From an uncultured Marinicella sp. (GTDB taxonomy: Bacteria > Pseudomonadota > Gammaproteobacteria > Xanthomonadales > Marinicellaceae), in NCBI GenBank assembly GCA_938008005.1, contig CALLLZ010000042.1, forward strand, positions 1 through 9,074: 9,074 nt of DNA, read 5' to 3'. The position numbers and the translations under genes are program-made. The notes beneath the pieces were generated by a model. It ran no database searches. It was not told where the DNA came from and saw nothing but the letters and a program-made list of their open reading frames with translations. Shown here in pieces: positions 6,964-9,074 of the stretch (the first letter of the stretch is position 1; each line of letters starts with the position of its first letter).

Positions 6964-7944
6964 TTAACCATTCTCATTATGTATGTAAATTTGATTGTCG
7001 CTCAACGAGTATTTAAATCGAGTTGTAGGTAGAATAACATCAAGTGAATCAATGGGTTGGATATCATTAATGGAACCAGACAGTTTGATGCTTTTGGCTT
7101 TATTCCTTACAGTAACTGACTCCCATTTGATTGGATACCCTGTTTCTGAGCTCACCCAGTCTAAATAATCCGACAGTGACCTGTCTTGAATGAGAAAATC
7201 ACTGCTGATTTTTTGCGTCCATTGCCACATTGAATCATATGGTTTAATATCGGCATAAGATACCATACCATTAGACTTGAGCAAGTAGCTTTTCCCTTTC
7301 TTGACTTCAGATTGAACCACATCATCTCCTTTGATCAGCACCAAGCCATCTCTTACTCCAATACTCAGTTCATCATCGATGAAAGAAACACTGTATTGTG
7401 TCCCAATATGATTGACTTCTGCAAAAGGGGTTTCAATGGACAGTTTATGATCTTCACTTGTACTGCCAGAATCTATGTATATTCGCCCTGAAAGTAATAA
7501 CAAATGATTGTTGGATTCAATTTTTAAATGAGTGTTTTCATCGACTCTAAATTGATTTCCATTGAATAGATTAACCAACAAACGGTCATTCTTTAAGGTT
7601 TTTATGGAGTCACCTGAACTGATGACTTTCTCATTGCCTAGGTTTCTCCAGCCTTTATTGTTATGGTTGATTTGAATTTGTCCTTGAGCTTCGATACTTT
7701 GTGCAATGTTATAAATCGGTTGATCACTTTGGTTCAAGAGTGTAAAACTAAAAACAGAGATCAATAAAAACAAGGACGCAGCTATTTTAAAGACAGGTGT
7801 TTTATAAAATGGAGACCTATGAGTTGCTAACCACATTTTATGTACTTCCTTATAAACTTCATCTCGAACCTGTTGTTCTGGTTTAATTCTGGGGCCCGCT
7901 TTATCAAGAATATTCTCGATATCTTTATTATTGATGTCATTCAT
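6964..7944 (-). CDS. FecR-like transmembrane anti-sigma regulator
   Basis: The 326-residue product is a single-pass inner-membrane protein that passes a signal from the outer-membrane receptor to the ECF sigma factor. A cytoplasmic sigma-binding region spans 1-48. One membrane helix follows at about 50-70 (FKIAASLFLLISVFSFTLL). The periplasmic FecR domain lies at about 85-205, with the hallmark LSGRIYIDSG (151-160), ETPFAEVNHIGTQYSV (171-186) and VRDGLVLI (197-204). The C-terminal part (245-323) has LSDYLDWVSSETGYPIKWE followed by IKLSGSINDIQPIDSLDVIL and ends FKYSLSDNQIYIHN, which reads as an STN-like module similar to the receptor's own. The ATG at 7944 overlaps the sigma stop as ATGA, with GGAG 8 bases upstream. 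No cysteines are present. In related systems FecR can be both an inhibitor and an activator; which holds here is unknown. Confidence 0.9.
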   Translation of the reverse strand: MNDINNKDIENILDKAGPRIKPEQQVRDEVYKEVHKMWLATHRSPFYKTPVFKIAASLFLLISVFSFTLLNQSDQPIYNIAQSIEAQGQIQINHNNKGWRNLGNEKVISSGDSIKTLKNDRLLVNLFNGNQFRVDENTHLKIESNNHLLLLSGRIYIDSGSTSEDHKLSIETPFAEVNHIGTQYSVSFIDDELSIGVRDGLVLIKGDDVVQSEVKKGKSYLLKSNGMVSYADIKPYDSMWQWTQKISSDFLIQDRSLSDYLDWVSSETGYPIKWESVTVRNKAKSIKLSGSINDIQPIDSLDVILPTTRFKYSLSDNQIYIHNENG

Positions 7945-8558
7945 TGCGATGACTCCGTTGGATTGAGAAAAAAATAGGTTTGGTCACCCAATATCCTCGT
8001 GATCACTGTTTTAAAAGCTTCTCTTGCCCTAGCCAATTTTGACTGAACAGATATGACAGACAAATTTAGATGAGTGGCAATTTCATCCACAGACAATTTA
8101 TCTAAATATTTCATTTCAAGTAAATCACCATATCCATTAGGTAAATTATCTAATGTACTTGAAATGATTTCATTTAACTTGGAAGTTTCATATTTTTTTT
8201 CAGGGTGTTCATTAATTTCACTTTTAATGTTATCAAATATTTCCTTAACCTCAGGTATATCATCAACCTTCACAGTTTGTTTGATGTTGTTTTTTCTAAA
8301 ATGCAAACTGATTTGACTTCGATTAATTTGACACAGCCATGACATCAAGGAAGCCTCTCCTCGATATTGCTTAATATTTTTGATCGCTAAAAATAAAGTT
8401 TCTTGCACAATGTCTTTGGTTACTTCCTTGTCACCATCAAGTCGGGCAATCGAGAACCTATACAGCCTCGGAAAATAGAAGTCAAAAAAATGATTGAACA
8501 TTTTTTCATTCCTCTTCGAGATGGCTTTAGCCAGTTTTATGTCTTCAAGATGAATCAA
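7941..8558 (-). CDS. ECF sigma factor of the FecI/RpoE type, TTG start
   Basis: The 205-residue product belongs to the RNA polymerase sigma factors controlled by FecR-like proteins. Region 2 covers about residues 5-88, with DIVQETLFLAI (49-59) as the core-binding 2.2 motif and EASLMSWLCQINRSQ (68-82) as the -10 recognition part. A 40-residue acidic/basic linker follows, then region 4 (125-183) with the helix-turn-helix LSVDEIATHLNLSVISVQSKLARAREAFK split over 155-183. A tail of about 20 residues follows region 4. The first codon is TTG at 8558, with no clear ribosome binding site; no ATG or GTG occurs further upstream before the in-frame stop at 8673-8675. The first ATG is residue 20 (8499-8501) and has a strong AGAGGA before it, but starting there would remove a helix (IKLAKAISKRNEKMF) that matches the normal start of ECF region 2. 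I therefore favour TTG, with the short form as an alternative. Confidence 0.88.
   Translation of the reverse strand: MIHLEDIKLAKAISKRNEKMFNHFFDFYFPRLYRFSIARLDGDKEVTKDIVQETLFLAIKNIKQYRGEASLMSWLCQINRSQISLHFRKNNIKQTVKVDDIPEVKEIFDNIKSEINEHPEKKYETSKLNEIISSTLDNLPNGYGDLLEMKYLDKLSVDEIATHLNLSVISVQSKLARAREAFKTVITRILGDQTYFFLNPTESSQ
7953..7956 (-). promoter_or_regulatory. Ribosome binding site of the FecR-like gene
   Basis: GGAG on the minus strand, 8 bases before the ATG at 7944 and within the last codons of the sigma gene, consistent with coupled translation through the ATGA junction. Confidence 0.65.
8510..8515 (-). promoter_or_regulatory. Internal ribosome-binding-site-like sequence in the sigma gene
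   Basis: AGAGGA on the minus strand, 8 bases before the in-frame ATG of residue 20. It is the best ribosome binding site for this gene by sequence, although homology favours the upstream TTG. It could direct a second product 19 residues shorter. Confidence 0.4.
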
Positions 8559-8587
8559 TTTATATTCACGAAATTTAGTACAAACCT

Positions 8588-8617
8588 TATATAAGAGATT
8601 AAAACATAAAAAATCAA
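8588..8617 (-). promoter_or_regulatory. Probable sigma-70 promoter of the sigma/FecR/receptor operon
   Basis: TTGATT (8612-8617, 4 of 6) and TATATA (8588-8593, 4 of 6) are 18 bases apart. Transcription would begin around 8581, giving a leader of about 22 bases before the TTG start. The -10 element sits within the perfect 10-base palindrome CTTATATAAG (8586-8595). No Fur-box-like 19-base inverted repeat was recognised nearby. Confidence is limited by the AT-richness of the region. Confidence 0.4.
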
Positions 8618-8723
8618 TCGATCTTTTTTTATTATTTTTTATCTGCGATTCGCTTACATCAAAATATTCTCTTCAATGGTTATTTGTTCAAAAAATCACA
8701 TTCTGTAAATTGACATTGTTATA

Positions 8724-8745
8724 TAACTATCAAACATAGTAGTTA
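8724..8745. repeat. Inverted repeat in the spacer upstream of the sigma operon
   Basis: TAACTA (8724-8729) and TAGTTA (8740-8745) are inverted 6-base arms separated by 10 bases, so the arm centres are 16 bases apart. No T tract follows, so it is not an ordinary terminator of the YjbQ-family gene. A regulator binding site is conceivable. The rest of the 220-base spacer (8559-8778) is AT-rich and shows no gene. Confidence 0.25.
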
Positions 8746-8778
8746 GACAGTAATACGGTGACACACAATATGACTCAA

Positions 8779-9074
8779 CTAGATATTCAATGTTAATAAT
8801 AAGTTCCTTTGATGTGGGAAGTCTCGATGTTCACACATATAAACACCTTGCCAGGTCCCCAATGCCAACTTTCCCTTTGAAATTGGAATAGTTAGATCAC
8901 AACCAAACAAAGAGGATTTAATGTGTGCAGGGCAATCATCCTCACCCTCGTAGTTATGAGTATAAGGAAAGTTTCTGGGAACCAACTGCTCTTCAAAACT
9001 TTTGAAGTCTTCTCTTACGGTAGGGTCCGCATCTTCATTAATAGTTAAGCTGGCACTCGTGTGCTTCAAAAAAA
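8779..9074 (-). CDS. yjbQ: YjbQ/UPF0047 family protein, 5' end cut by window edge
   Basis: This is the C-terminal 98 codons or so of a protein normally about 140 residues long. The first visible residues are F-L-K-H-T-S-A-S: the apparent first codon at 9067-9069 is TTG inside the conserved HTSAS motif, not a start, so the gene continues beyond the right edge. Other family hallmarks are present: INEDADPTVREDF, then EDDCPAHIKSSLFG, then IPISKGKLALGTWQGVYMCEHRDFPHQR. E. coli YjbQ has been reported to have a weak thiamine-phosphate synthase activity, and databases call the family secondary thiamine-phosphate synthase, but its physiological role is not settled. The family keeps a cluster of histidine and acidic residues thought to form a metal or active site, which is intact in this part. 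It ends with TAG at 8779 and is probably unrelated to the signalling operon that follows after 220 bases. Confidence 0.9.
   Translation of the reverse strand, partial: FLKHTSASLTINEDADPTVREDFKSFEEQLVPRNFPYTHNYEGEDDCPAHIKSSLFGCDLTIPISKGKLALGTWQGVYMCEHRDFPHQRNLLLTLNI

Noticed and set aside
8710..8715. Perfect TTGACA -35 hexamer on the plus strand
   Set aside because: No acceptable -10 element at 16-18 bases, and no plus-strand gene lies downstream.
9067..9069. Apparent start codon of the YjbQ-family frame
   Set aside because: The codon is TTG and sits inside the conserved F-L-K-H-T-S-A-S stretch, so it is an internal leucine of a gene that continues past the window edge.
1..9074. Search for tRNA, rRNA, CRISPR repeats, insertion-sequence ends and phage genes
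   Set aside because: No cloverleaf-type sequence, spaced direct repeats, transposase or paired terminal repeats were seen on either strand.

Overview
The window comes from an AT-rich bacterial chromosome, most likely a Gammaproteobacterium and probably a marine or environmental one. The grounds are AGGA/GGAG-type ribosome binding sites, which argue against Bacteroidota, together with a FecI/FecR/TonB-receptor signalling operon, a YjbQ-family gene and outer-membrane proteins of Gram-negative type. The species cannot be named from the sequence alone. All eight genes lie on the minus strand, so the window is best read from the right end to the left. No RNA gene, insertion sequence, CRISPR array or phage gene was seen. 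No gene-free stretch exceeds about 220 bases.

From right to left: a YjbQ/UPF0047-family gene cut by the right edge; a gap of about 220 bases with a plausible promoter; then a three-gene cell-surface-signalling operon (ECF sigma factor with a TTG start, FecR-like transmembrane anti-sigma factor, and TonB-dependent receptor with an N-terminal STN signalling domain). In the known FecIRA logic, a ligand-loaded receptor contacts the periplasmic part of FecR, which releases or activates the sigma factor. The ligand here is unknown, and no Fur box was seen.

A solitary family 2 glycosyltransferase of the WbbL/rhamnosyltransferase type follows, with its own gaps on both sides. Next is a second ECF sigma factor, overlapping by 8 bases a gene for a four-helix membrane protein that may be its anti-sigma partner. 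This protein lacks the usual zinc-finger motif and is the least familiar product in the window.

The left end holds an exported amidohydrolase and an exported NTF2-like protein whose genes overlap by 4 bases (ATGA), so they are very probably co-translated. The left edge cuts the NTF2-like gene.

The most interesting points are the coexistence of two unrelated sigma/anti-sigma modules within 6 kb, the paired STN-like domains in the FecR and receptor proteins, the sigma factor's choice between a TTG start and an internal ATG with a much better ribosome binding site, and the unclassified four-helix partner protein.
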